The notes under the pieces are model-generated. The model was not told the DNA's origin, made no database searches, and saw only the letters and a list, made by a program, of their open reading frames with translations. 64,000 bases of DNA. Origin: Umbilicaria muhlenbergii. Its lineage: Eukaryota > Ascomycota > Lecanoromycetes > Umbilicariales > Umbilicariaceae. The position numbers and the translations under genes are program-made. This document shows, piece after piece, positions 1 to 10,240 of the stretch (position 1 is the first letter of the stretch; each line of letters starts with the position of its first letter). Where the stretch lies: NCBI GenBank assembly GCA_000611775.1, contig KK106985.1, positions 310,001 through 374,000 on the forward strand. The letters are read 5' to 3'.

Positions 1-573
1 ACCGGCGATTGTCTGCGCATCCTTGGGATAGCGTCCCCAATGGCAACCTCATCGCTTCCCCTATTCGTCCCTAGGTTAGCCGCCTGCAGCTAGCACAGTT
101 CCAGCAGCTGTGAACACTGAGGAGATGCTTTGGCGGGGGCGGGGTTGACCCTAACAACTACCGTCGAGGGACTGGCATTCGACCGCGTGGAACTCTCAGT
201 TTGGTGTGGATGACGGGCGATCGATCCATCCTCGTGAGATGCTGCTTCGGAACCGGGACTCAACTTGAGGCTCAAAATGAGTACCATCCATAAGAGTGCG
301 GGTTCTAGTGGGTCACACATAGATCTAAGAACATCAATCAGCCATACACTATTGCACGGTTTCAAAGATCATTTCGGGAGGATTGTTCGCCGAAATTAGG
401 GCTTCGGACAGACATTGGGTATGATGTGTCTATCGTATGAATGAATATCAATTTGAACCCAAGCTGATCAGAAGTCAATTTCTCTTAAGTGGTTCTTGTG
501 CTCAACAACAAATCTGATAAGCCTTACAATCAGGCAGGGTCTTCGACAGCTTCGACATCCGAGCTTCACGAAA

Positions 574-1212
574 ATGGCGAACTGGACCCCAAGTTTCTTG
601 ATCAATATCGACTCAATCAAGCCCGACTATCCCGGTGTTGATACCTTGAATGGTTTCTGGCGTCCTCCCCGTGAAACAACCGCATTCCAAACCACCTCAA
701 GTTCCGGTCTCTATCGATGGTCTAATGGAACTCTTACGCCTTTTGCAGGAACTGATCCTGATAGATTAATTCGATTTTCAGTGGCTTCTGTTTTCTATCA
801 GTCAGAAACTCAAAGATTCCTTGCAGTACCAACCGATTGCCGAGAAGCCATCATGAATGCCGCAGGGCAGGGCTGGCGTCAAGTAGGGTTTGAGTATCGG
901 GAAGACAATAACATTTCCATTCTTGGGTGCGAAGTCGCCAACAACCAAAACGTACTCGCTGCCCCTGGATCAAGTACGTGGATGCCAGAACTGTTGCCTG
1001 ACGTCTACAATCGAACGCATGATAATGACGGACCCGAACATTCTGATCCGGGAGGTCTTGCGGGGAGTCTAGCTTTACTGATAGCCCTGGCTGCTTTCTC
1101 TTGGCACCCCATGCATATGATTCCTGGAATCCATCATTCGTTCCAGGTCCCTGAATGGCGACCTCATCATAGGCCTACAAATTGTGGAAGTAAGATTGTT
1201 CAGAAGCCCTGA
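574..1212 (+). CDS. Hypothetical protein, weakly supported
   Basis: This is an open frame of 212 codons from an ATG at 574; the frame is also open upstream but without an earlier ATG. The first 170 residues look protein-like, with several Trp, Tyr and Asn-Gly positions, for example GLYRWSNGTLTPF. They could be a small beta-rich domain, but I recognise no family. The last 55 residues contain a short hydrophobic stretch (LAGSLALLIALAAF) and then a low-quality His/Pro-rich tail, so the true gene may be spliced before that point. No neighbour helps assign a role. It could be a degraded gene or a chance ORF. Confidence 0.3.
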   Translation: MANWTPSFLINIDSIKPDYPGVDTLNGFWRPPRETTAFQTTSSSGLYRWSNGTLTPFAGTDPDRLIRFSVASVFYQSETQRFLAVPTDCREAIMNAAGQGWRQVGFEYREDNNISILGCEVANNQNVLAAPGSSTWMPELLPDVYNRTHDNDGPEHSDPGGLAGSLALLIALAAFSWHPMHMIPGIHHSFQVPEWRPHHRPTNCGSKIVQKP

Positions 1213-1869
1213 TTGAAACGATTCATTCGCTTATTAAGCCCAGGGACGGCGGAACGAGGTATGGTCGTCACCATTTACCTGGATCCATCGGCCAACGAGA
1301 TCACGCCCGCTCACCTCAGGAGCTTCGAACAAGGACAATACGGTGCTATCTTCAGATAACAAGTCTTCACGGCCTTATGTTAGTAGCATCGCACAACGGC
1401 CTGGCAACTATCTGGCACCTCGTTAGCCCCAGTCCTCACCTCGATATCACACCTTCCTCCCGCTGATCACTACAAGACTCGCGACTTCGGTACCAAGCCA
1501 CTGCGGGTCTTCCTGGTCTTCACGATTCTTCTTTTGTCGTTGCAAATCTTGCGTTATATTTCAGTTTTCATGATGACGGGTTTCGGCGTTTTCGCAGATC
1601 CATCGTTGCTGTTGCCATTCAAATCATACAAAAGGGTGTATTATGCTACTATTGACGATGTCACGAACTCTAGCCACTTGCACGTTCCCGGCTTCTCTTT
1701 CCCTGTCATGCTTCTACGTCATGTACATGCACTGTTCAAGATTTTTAGTTCGTATCTGCAACGAACCCAACGCTTAGCCAGATCATTGGACGTGCTTCCC
1801 TAACACCAATGCCTAGACTCAAGGCTCTCTGACACGCAGCCAGCCACAATCACGACCCCAACGCCACCG
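1213..1869. other. Intergenic, nothing recognised
   Basis: This is the stretch between the weak ORF and the 3' end of apm1. I see no convincing coding frame, tRNA or repeat. It probably holds the 3' untranslated region of apm1, which is on the minus strand. Confidence 0.5.
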
Positions 1870-3805
1870 CTATTGTACTTCCGGCAAGCGTACAGCTATA
1901 TCTCCCGACTGCGTGATGTACCGTACCCAGGGTAAGGAGGGATATTGTAACTAGAACGGATCAATGATATCAGCATACGTCTTATTCGCCATAGTACCAG
2001 GATATGTCTTTGTCATCGTGTGGCGTGTTACACGACCTCATCGAGCCCGGCACAGCGCAATCAGTCACATCCCTGAAGCACCTGCCGCCCTTCATGGTCT
2101 CGCCCGCATAAGCAGAGCCGCATCGCTGCTCGATGAGGTTACGCATACAGGTTTCGGCAAAGAAGCGAGCCAAATTCGGCATGAGATTCCTGCCGGCTGT
2201 GCACGCGACCGATGTGCCGAGCTCGAGGTCGAGACATCGAAGTCATGAACGAATTGAAAGGGTCCACTCACTTTTGGCTCTATGATTTTGAGGTATCGGA
2301 CTTGAATCCCGCTGGTCGTAAAATATGGGATCTCGAACTTCACTGTGATCGGTCTCTTGCTCTTGCCTCCCTGAGCACCACCCATACTTCCCCCGAACCC
2401 GCCTGTCATGCCACCACCGTGCTCGTCGTCGCCTTTGACGGACGGCAGGCCCATTTCCGCCCGCATGAGGAATTCTTTGCTCCCGCCGAATTGCTTGATC
2501 TTCCAAATGATGGCTGACTTTTCAGGCGCGTAGTGTACTGAACCGATATTTGTCCGGAACCGTGGGGAGTCGGCGTCCTCCGGCACGGGAACTAGGATCT
2601 CGACGTTGTTGGCGGTGGAGCGGCGCTTAAACTGTGCTCTTGCCTACAGCGTGCATTAATTCAATAAACAGGGACCCCATGTCACCAGGTATAGAGAGGC
2701 ACTAACTTTCAATGTATACTCGATCCTCGATCCCGAATGCGACCTCACATCACTCTCCACCCAGATCAACGGCTTCACCTGCGTGTTCAAGCGGTAGCTC
2801 ATGAGCTCAAACTCGCCATCTGGCGGAATGAAACTGATGGTCCTGTCATTCTCGAACCTCGACAGTCGCACACACTGGTGGAACTTGACGTCCTCCATCT
2901 CAACCGCCTTGCCCCTCGTCGCACGTCCCGTCGTTTCAAACATCACTTTGTCGTTCAGCCCTAACCGCAATTCGGGCATACCGCTTAGGTAGCACTTCAT
3001 TTTCACGGCGCCGAGGATTTCGGAGCGTAGGACGTTGCCGGTGGAGGAGACAAGGAGGTTGAGCGACTCGATGACGTCGAGGAAGACTTCATTCTTGCGG
3101 TATCGGATGCCTTCGCTGCGCCAGGAGACGGCATTTGTGACGGCGATGGGGGGGCGGGCTTGGATTTCGAGTTTGTGGGATTCTTGAGTGATGTATCTAA
3201 GCACCAATCAGCCGCTTTCCAGACGAGTCCTCAGCTTCCAAAAAGTGTTCGTACTCTTGTAATATCTTGCTCTCTGTAGTCTGCGGATAACCAAAGTCCA
3301 TCATCTCGTCCAGAAGTTCGTAGATGATGACGAAGTTGTCCCGTATGCTCTCTTCTTCGAGCTCTTTAAAGTATTCGGTGAAAACTTCGACGATTTTGTG
3401 GAGGAAGAGGAGGATTTCGGCGGCGTTGCTGTTGCGCTTTGTGAGGGCGAGGAGGTAGAGGTTGTTGTGTCGGATGTAGAGGTACTGGGTTTGAGAGCTT
3501 CCAATCAGCCAATTTCAGATAGGCACAGATACGATACGCGCCTGCAGAAGATCATCAGTGGCGATTGGAAATATTCAAACGTACGTTAATGCCTTCGTCG
3601 GAAAAACATGGTGGGACTGCTGAGCTCTCTTCTTCGGCTTCGCTGAGGAGGATGGGGAATTTCTCGACGGCGGACATGGGGATATCTCCTCTGTAATTCC
3701 GCGCAAGTAGCGTCTGGGAGACTGTCAGCGAATACATGGCCCTAGGTGCAGTCGAAGTGAGCTTACCTTGCCCTTGAGGTCCAGGAAGAATACCGCCGAG
3801 GCCAT
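1870..3805 (-). CDS. apm1: AP-1 clathrin adaptor complex mu subunit
   Basis: This is the medium (mu1) chain of the AP-1 adaptor, which selects cargo and helps load clathrin at the trans-Golgi and endosomes. Six exons join in frame: 3767-3805, 3585-3713, 3255-3484, 2707-3196, 2272-2643 and 1870-1950, for 446 aa, the usual family length. The start MASAVFFLDLKGK is the conserved longin-domain start. The longin domain fills about residues 1-140. The mu-homology domain follows from about residue 165, with AP-1-type stretches such as GRATRGKAVEMEDVKFHQ and SRFENDRTISFIPPDGEFEL. The last exon encodes the conserved LQYPSLPWVRYIT near the C-terminus. An inserted Gly-rich loop (GGGMTGGFGGSMGGAQGG) lies in the C-terminal domain. 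AP-1 fits better than AP-2 because of the GRATRGK and SFIPPDG segments. Confidence 0.93.
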
Positions 3806-4497
3806 GGTTGCGGTTCTTCGGCCTCGAGGGCCGGTGTACTGCGGATTTAAGCTGAACTCCTATCAAGGCTGTCTCATTCTGTGCTACTCGAATAAACAAA
3901 GAGCAGAAGCGTGAATAATAGCGATCGGGGGGGTTGATGGAGATTGAAGCCAGAAGCCCATTCCATATACCTACGTCCGAATGCAGCCTAGCGCATTTCT
4001 CCACGTTTATCAAAACCTCGTCTCTCTCGAAATTTCAGCTTTTTTACTTCAACGCGCCCGATAGACAGTGCAACTCAATAGATCTACGACTGGCCTGGCA
4101 TTCTGTTAGTGTCGACTGTGGATATCTCAATTGCTGAATATTGCGATTTGGAGGCTGCGAAGAGAGATATGCAAGATTCCATAAGAACTGGCCGAGTATT
4201 TTGTGCTGTTGCTTGGGCGGTGTCAGAGGGATCAGACAGACCAGATATGCTATTCAGGTGGCCAACGCATGTGGCATCATACTCGCAGCATGTGGGATCT
4301 TAGTGCTGTTGTTTCTTACGCTGGGGGGAAGGGATGTTCTTGCATGTCACGCTTTTATGCGTATGTGCGCAAACGTGGCAGTTGAATTTCTAGCATTGCT
4401 TGCACTCATGTGGGCCGAACGCAGTTTTACATGTTACATAGATGGTCCGAAGACGTTTGAACGCCACCGATGCTGTATGCTGTGTAACGTACCTCCA
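3806..4497. other. apm1 upstream region and MRPL15 3' region
   Basis: About 690 bases lie between two minus-strand genes. They should hold the apm1 promoter and 5' leader near 3806-4000 and the 3' end of the mL57 gene near 4400-4497. No coding frame here resembles a protein family. Confidence 0.5.
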
Positions 4498-5403
4498 TCA
4501 TGAAAGGCCCAGATGGTTCAATATCCGCTCTCGTGCTATCCGATTCGCAGCCTCGCCGCCTTTTTGCAACGCCACAGCCCCTACAATCGCATATAGCGCT
4601 TGCGTGAGTACCAACTGTATACCTGATCCATCTACATTGGCGGCCTAGTATGATCTGTGTCAGCCCTTCAAGCCCTGAGTTGGACCCATTTGATAAATGT
4701 CCTACCTGTCTAGGCTTCCAACGTATTACACCGGCCAGGCCATATCCCTCAGCTATCTGTGCAAGCCTTTTTCTGTCTGTCATATCCATCTTTGCTTCGC
4801 TGCTAAGGACATCCAACCCTTCAAGGGCTGGATGCTCGAAAGGTATGCGTCCGTAAGGATCTGGTGATGCAACCTTTGGGTGAGGTGAAGCAGAATGGAT
4901 CATCGCCAGTGAAGTTTGCAGGTCCACTATCCTCTTGCCTATCCAATTCACTGCGTTAGATCGTATATATTCACCAAGAGCCATGTCCTACCTAGAAAAG
5001 CTAATCTGTCATTGTAACCCCTTCTTCCGTGATCAAAGCTCTTATGTGTCACAGCCAGCCATTTGACCTCATCCGTCAAGATTCTTTCGCCTCCGTTACC
5101 CAGCACCTTTATGTAGACTTGATCAAGGCGCCGTGGATCTTCGTTGACCCTAAATTCATTGTGCAAAGGCCGCGGTCTTGAACGAAATGGGGCGGTCATC
5201 CTTTCAGGCGTTGCTTGCCACCGCGGGCGCTCTGCGCGCTCGACCTCCATCTCATATTGGCGTACTGACGTGGTACTGAATGGTTGTGAAGTGGTAGGTG
5301 ACTGCTGTCGAGGTGCAATTGTAGAGATACACTTGCATGCCGTTCTTCGTTTGACAGGCCGCACGAATGCAGTGAAACCAGGTAATGGTAGCCTAGAAGC
5401 CAT
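4498..5403 (-). CDS. mrpl15: Mitochondrial large-subunit ribosomal protein mL57 (MRPL15)
   Basis: This is a fungal mitoribosome protein built on a catalytically inactive RNase III-like fold. Three exons join in frame (4992-5403, 4706-4938, 4498-4644) to give 263 aa. The N-terminus is basic and Ser/Thr-rich (MASRLPLPGFTAFVRPVKRR), consistent with a mitochondrial presequence. The RNase III-like part begins near DEVKWLAVTHKSFDHGRRG and continues across the first intron as NDRLAFLGKRIVDLQTSL. The catalytic acidic cluster of true RNase III is not evident. The last exon encodes the helical tail GSGIQLVLTQALYAIVGAVA. The family assignment rests on my recognition of the conserved THKSFDHGRRGYNDRLAFLG segment. 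It faces rtt109 head to head with about 255 bases between starts, so the promoters are probably shared. Confidence 0.85.
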
Positions 5404-5658
5404 TCTATAGCTTGCGCGTCTTCGATATTCTGTATGATCTTAAGGACGTGGCCAGCGCGGCGGTCCCTGTGTTGACTGAGAGGTGATTTTGTACGAAACC
5501 TCGAAGCCCATTATTGTACGCTAAGCCCAAAGGAGCCGAATATCGATTTCCTTACACTGGTCGCGAAGCGCGTCTTCCCCGGCCTTCTCCCATTCTCATT
5601 TTGGTCCTGATCCTTTTGCTTTCGCATCATTGGAGTTTCTTTGCTATGCCCATACAAC

Positions 5659-7404
5659 ATGACCGCCACTGCTTGCTCGCCATTTAAACACAAACTTGCT
5701 GATGCATTGTCAAAAAACACTCAATACCGCATTCATCACCTATCCACACCCCCTACTCGATGCCCCGCCATCTTCTTTGCCTCTCCTGGCGAAAAGCCCG
5801 ACAGAACATATTGTGAAAGTCATTTTCTCAGTGTTTCCATTTCCTTAACCCCCCAGAGTCTTCAGGTTTTTGCCATTGAAGTCCTTATCTACACCACTGA
5901 ATACCTCACTACACTCTTCGTCTCGAAAGCCGACTCTACGGGCTATCTCCAGTTGCTTGAACGTCCCAAAGGGGCTTCATCCCCTTTGAAAACTATATGC
6001 TCAGTTTTTCTTGCGCATCTAGTGGAAAATAGGACGCGTCCCGGTATTAAATCTGTTGTATCTTTGTTTGCAAGGGCTCAAGACCAATACCTTTTCCCCG
6101 GTAGCATTGAGAACGACGACAAACATGTCTTGGATGATCGAGGTTTAGTAAAATGGTGGTGCCGGGTTTTGGATCCAGTTCTCAGACGTTATCCGGTTGA
6201 GAAGAACAGTAGTGTGATTGTGGAGCACCCAGGAGGGGGCATTGAAAATCAGCTCATGTCAAAAGGTTATTTGGTTGTCCCTGGGTGCGATGTCTATGAG
6301 ACAAGGTCCTTTTTGCCAGCTTCTGCAAAATGGGAGTCTGGAGAAGAGGCACGCTGGGCACCGAAAGATCCACTCCCTCTTATCAGCAGATCGCCTGGAC
6401 TTCCACCGCGGTGCTTGATCCCTCACTTCCCAGATGACCCCAAAGCACGATTTCTCGACGAGTTGGACGACGAGCTACCTGAAAACGGAGCTAGCAATAG
6501 CGAAAACACTTCTAAGAAAGGGACCACTGGCCGTTGGAGGAGTGTGCGGACCTTGGAACAATTTTGGGAAATGATGGCTTTTAGACAGGAGTGCTCCTCT
6601 GGGCGACTAGTTGGATTTATATGGGGCGTCTTTTCACCTACAGAGCTGCTAGGGCAGTCCATCCAGGCAGCAGTTACAGATACAAACAATACATTACCAA
6701 CACCGTTACAGTCACAGGTCCGAGACGACGTAATGGCAGCCCCTGAATCGCCTCCATCTCCACTTCCTTCTTCTCCTGCACAACCGTCCGAGCTACGTAA
6801 CGGACCCTCTCTAGCCCCCAAGCCTCGAACGAAAGCGAAGAAGAAACGAAAGCTTACCGGCCCGATCCCCTACCGTCAACCTCGCATTAAGGGCTCTGTA
6901 AAACCTCCAACAATATCCGAGCCTGAGCGAACGAAATACTATCTCTGGCCCTCTGCTAGCCGCGGCGAGGTTGTCCTTACAGAAAAGGACTACAAACGTG
7001 TTAACGATCTTTTACTGCGGCTTGACTACGCCGACAAGGAGACTGCGATAAGTAGCACAGAAAGGTGGATCGATGAGGTCGCCGTTGCAGCGGGACGAGG
7101 GACCTGGGGAGTGACGGTTGAGGGTACCAAGGAATTGCCATTCGTCGACGGGGCCAAAGAGGCCAACCCGACAAGTTTGAACATGACTCTGATCAAAAAG
7201 GAGAAAAGGGCATCCGCAGGAGGCACACAAGAGGGTGCGAATCCAGGTCACGACCGTGCCGTAGCCCCTAGGGTGATGGATGCTGGGCTGGTTCGAAAGA
7301 AGCCCAAACTAGCTCCTAATCCTTCAGAACCGTCGTCGAACCCTGTGGAGAATGGCATCAATGTTCTCGGTGCTGGCTTGGTAAGGAAAAAGGCCAAGAC
7401 CTAA
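5659..7404 (+). CDS. rtt109: Histone acetyltransferase Rtt109 (H3K56)
   Basis: Rtt109 acetylates histone H3 Lys56 and N-terminal H3 lysines on newly made histones, with the chaperones Vps75 and Asf1. It is fungus-specific and structurally related to p300/CBP. The single exon gives 581 aa from the ATG at 5659; the frame extends slightly upstream but without an ATG. Diagnostic segments are HHLSTPPTRCPAIF and DRTYCESHFL near the N-terminus, VSLFARAQDQYLFPGSIEN in the middle, and GRWRSVRTLEQFWEMMAFRQ followed by ECSSGRLVGFIWGVF. After about residue 345 the protein becomes disordered, with a basic nuclear-localisation-like run (KPRTKAKKKRKLTGP). A short conserved YYLWPSASRGEVVLTEKDY block follows, then a low-complexity tail carrying the related peptides DAGLVRKKPK and GAGLVRKKAK. 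The first half matches the catalytic domain; the tail is specific to filamentous fungi. Confidence 0.92.
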   Translation: MTATACSPFKHKLADALSKNTQYRIHHLSTPPTRCPAIFFASPGEKPDRTYCESHFLSVSISLTPQSLQVFAIEVLIYTTEYLTTLFVSKADSTGYLQLLERPKGASSPLKTICSVFLAHLVENRTRPGIKSVVSLFARAQDQYLFPGSIENDDKHVLDDRGLVKWWCRVLDPVLRRYPVEKNSSVIVEHPGGGIENQLMSKGYLVVPGCDVYETRSFLPASAKWESGEEARWAPKDPLPLISRSPGLPPRCLIPHFPDDPKARFLDELDDELPENGASNSENTSKKGTTGRWRSVRTLEQFWEMMAFRQECSSGRLVGFIWGVFSPTELLGQSIQAAVTDTNNTLPTPLQSQVRDDVMAAPESPPSPLPSSPAQPSELRNGPSLAPKPRTKAKKKRKLTGPIPYRQPRIKGSVKPPTISEPERTKYYLWPSASRGEVVLTEKDYKRVNDLLLRLDYADKETAISSTERWIDEVAVAAGRGTWGVTVEGTKELPFVDGAKEANPTSLNMTLIKKEKRASAGGTQEGANPGHDRAVAPRVMDAGLVRKKPKLAPNPSEPSSNPVENGINVLGAGLVRKKAKT

Positions 7405-7581
7405 GTTCCTAACATCAGGACAAGGTAATTGGCCATAGTACAGCAGATTTATGGGCGATGGAACGGCACGTGTACAGTCGAATGATCTATGACTTGGCAA
7501 TGTCTTTCGGTACATTTCATTGAAGGAGAGCTACAGCTGCATCGACTACGCTGCTTCTGGCCCCCAAAACCATACTACACC

Positions 7582-9394
7582 TCAGATTCCCAACTTCTCG
7601 CTCGCCATCTTAGCACCCTTAATCCTATTCGCAATCTTCTCAAAAGCCACTTCCCTTGCAAAATCCGGACTCCCATGCTTCGGCTTAACATCAATACTAA
7701 ACGGACTAAACCCACAATCATCCGTCGCACCAATTTGATCATGCTCAATATACCTACTCGCCATCACCAGATCCTCACAAATCTGCTCCGGCGGCTCGAC
7801 CGTCGGATCCAATGGGTTAATGACACCCAAAAACGCAACTTGTTTGACACCGTTGGCGTCTCGGCGGATGGCTTTCCCAATCTGTTCGTACACGCCCGCT
7901 TTGTCTCTTTCGGACGCCAGTTGGATCAGGAAGTAGCCGGCGTTCATCTGGAAGAGGGAGGGCAGGAGAGCGGAGTAGGGGACTTCGTGTGAATGGACGC
8001 TGTCGCAATCGCCGCCGGGGCAGGTGTGGATGCCGATGTTGCGGCGCTCGGAGGCGGAGAAGCGGTCGAGGACTCTGCATGGGGTTGGTGATTAGCTAGG
8101 CTCTATGGGTTGCGGCGCTGTGGGGCGAGGACTGACTTGTTGTTTAGGTCGACAAATGTCTTTAGGAGCTGCGCACCGGTCCAGGGGTTTCGTGGGTCGT
8201 TCTTCGATGCGAGACGGCCTAGGTTCTCCCAGTCAGTTCGTACATGGTATTCGGGTTGGGTACCACTGAGGCGTGGGTCGAAATGAAAGTGGCAATTCCG
8301 AAAGACGAGATCCAAGCGGCCCCCAGCAACATAAGAGGAAAGGAACCCGGAAAATGAAATCTCGGCTTAGCGTTGGATTGTTGAGGAGGCCTTTTCGCCA
8401 TTTCTTCTCGACCCTCCACCCGCCATCTCCACGGACAATCCTACCTTCAGTAAAATCAATCGACACCCTCTTCGCCCCCGCCTCAAAGCAGCCCCGAATA
8501 TCCTTCTCGCACTACGCACCGCCTCGTCAGTCATCAACTCGCTACACCCCAGCATTCACATTCACCAACTCACCTCATCAACCAAATCTTCCACAAATTC
8601 CTCTTTAGGATACCCCTCCACCGTCCCATCGAGCGGATAAAGCAAATACAACATACTCGGCGCAATAACCGCCTGTTTCATCGCACGGCTCTTCGCATAC
8701 GGCAGCGACTTTTTCAGGTTTTCGTACGCGTAGGTTTTGTACGCGAAGGGCCCGCGCACGAGGCGGGGCAGTTGGCGGTGGTGCCCGTCATCGAAGATGG
8801 CCTGGTTCGTGGTTAGCTAGATCGTTTGCTAGATTGCGGTTGGGGTTCGAGGGGAACTGGAGGGGGGTGTATACGAAATATTGCCCGTCGGCCGCGAGGT
8901 TGTCAGCTAGGCCTTTGCCTCCGAGGGTGCTGGCAAGGTGGTCAGTGTTTGAGGATGTGGAATGAGCAGGATGGGGGGGTAAGGGGGGTAATGCTTACTC
9001 GATGATCGGATACGTCGCGAACCTAGCGTCCACCACAATGCACGTTAGCAAATTGTCCGCACTTTCCACTCCCAACCTCCTCGTCCACAGCGCAGACTTG
9101 CAGCAGGGCTACATACGAGCTAACCCTCTGCTCTCCATCCGTCACCAGCGTCTCCCCCGTCCTCTCCATCCTCGTCACTGAATCTTCCGCCGCTTTGTCT
9201 TGCTGGATGACCAGCTCATCAAGGTTGATGGTGCCGGCGTCGTAGGCGGCGTAGGCTTGTTGGAGGTCTGGTGGTGGAAATTTGTGTCAATGGGAGGGAC
9301 GAGAGGGGAGGGGCAGGGGACGACAGGAGAAGGGGAGAGGAGACGGACAGTTAGGGCGGGGCAGAGAGCCGACGACTTCGGTGGGGATAGGCAT
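7582..9394 (-). CDS. MetE-core-like (cobalamin-independent methionine synthase C-terminal type) protein
   Basis: This is a UROD/MetE-superfamily barrel matching only the catalytic half of cobalamin-independent methionine synthase, not the full double-barrel enzyme of about 760 aa. The start is MPIPTEVVGSLPRP at 9394. By eye it has about seven short introns, joining into roughly 370 aa. The zinc ligand set of MetE is present: the HTC of GIHTCPGGDCD, the Glu of QLASERD, and the Cys of TDDCGFSPF. Other matching parts are GPFAYKTYAYENLKKSLPYAK, EKDIRGCFEAGAKRVSIDF, and the end GSPDFAREVAFEKIANRIKG. The family is common in filamentous fungi as a stand-alone protein. Its methyl donor and acceptor are unknown to me. 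A thiol-metal methyltransferase reaction is inferred from the intact zinc site. Exon borders are approximate. Confidence 0.82.
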
Positions 9395-10240
9395 ATTGGG
9401 GATCAAATTGGGGTTAATGTATGGAGGGTAGTGGCGGTGGTAGTGGTGATGAGTGACTAAATTGGTAGAGACGCGAAGATAGTTTGACAATCCACGACGT
9501 CGATAGATAGCAGGGACAGGAATTGAAAAGATCAGATGCTGGAGTTAATGTCCTTCTCTTGTCCCTGCCCCTGCACCCGCCCCCATCTCCAGCTGCTTGC
9601 GTTTCTTGGCTGGCACCACTGGGTTTCCAGGCGTTGCCTATTGAAGATTCTTGGTATTGGTAGTGGTTGCGCGGCACGCGGGGTAGATAGACTGCAGGGT
9701 CCGTTCTATCTTAGAATCTCAGGGTCTCTGCAGGGTAAAGTAAGATAACCTCTATGGAGAAGCTTAGCCCGGCGATCGGGGTAGATCTCGCATATAGGCG
9801 ATTAAGAATGTGTGGAGCACCCACGCTATGGAAGGGTGCTCGGTATTGGTGGGTGATTCAAGGGTAAGGTATTGAAATTAGAAAGGCAGGCTAGTGGTGT
9901 GGTGACTAGGGTAAAGTATCCACTTTCCTGCGCGGCTCGGAGAAAGAGAAATGAAGATCAGATAAGGCACAAGGCAACATACATATATTGGTGGGATGCA
10001 GTTTGCTCTGTACCCAACATGCAGCACTCCTTCCACACATCAACGGCGAAAAGATGGTCAAATCGCTGTCCCCACGTAAAACCCTCAAATCTTCACGGCC
10101 AAACCCACTCCGGATCTCAAAGTCCCTTCCCAAACGCCGCCTTAACCCCATCACCCGAACCAGCAAACCTTTACCCAACCCCACCCAACCCTGCTTGCCA
10201 GCTCGCCCCCGCCTCCCCCATGCCCGCGGAATCTTCCCGC
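9395..10240. other. Intergenic, nothing recognised
   Basis: This is about 850 bases between the MetE-like gene's 5' end and the 3' end of the coiled-coil gene. It should contain the MetE-like promoter and the other gene's 3' untranslated region. The Pro-rich frames seen across 10150-10400 are compositional shadows, partly of the coiled-coil gene. Confidence 0.45.

Noticed and set aside
1022-1040. GGACCCGAAC, a near-match to the cluster word
   Set aside because: Two mismatches, inside a weak ORF far from the cluster; expected by chance.
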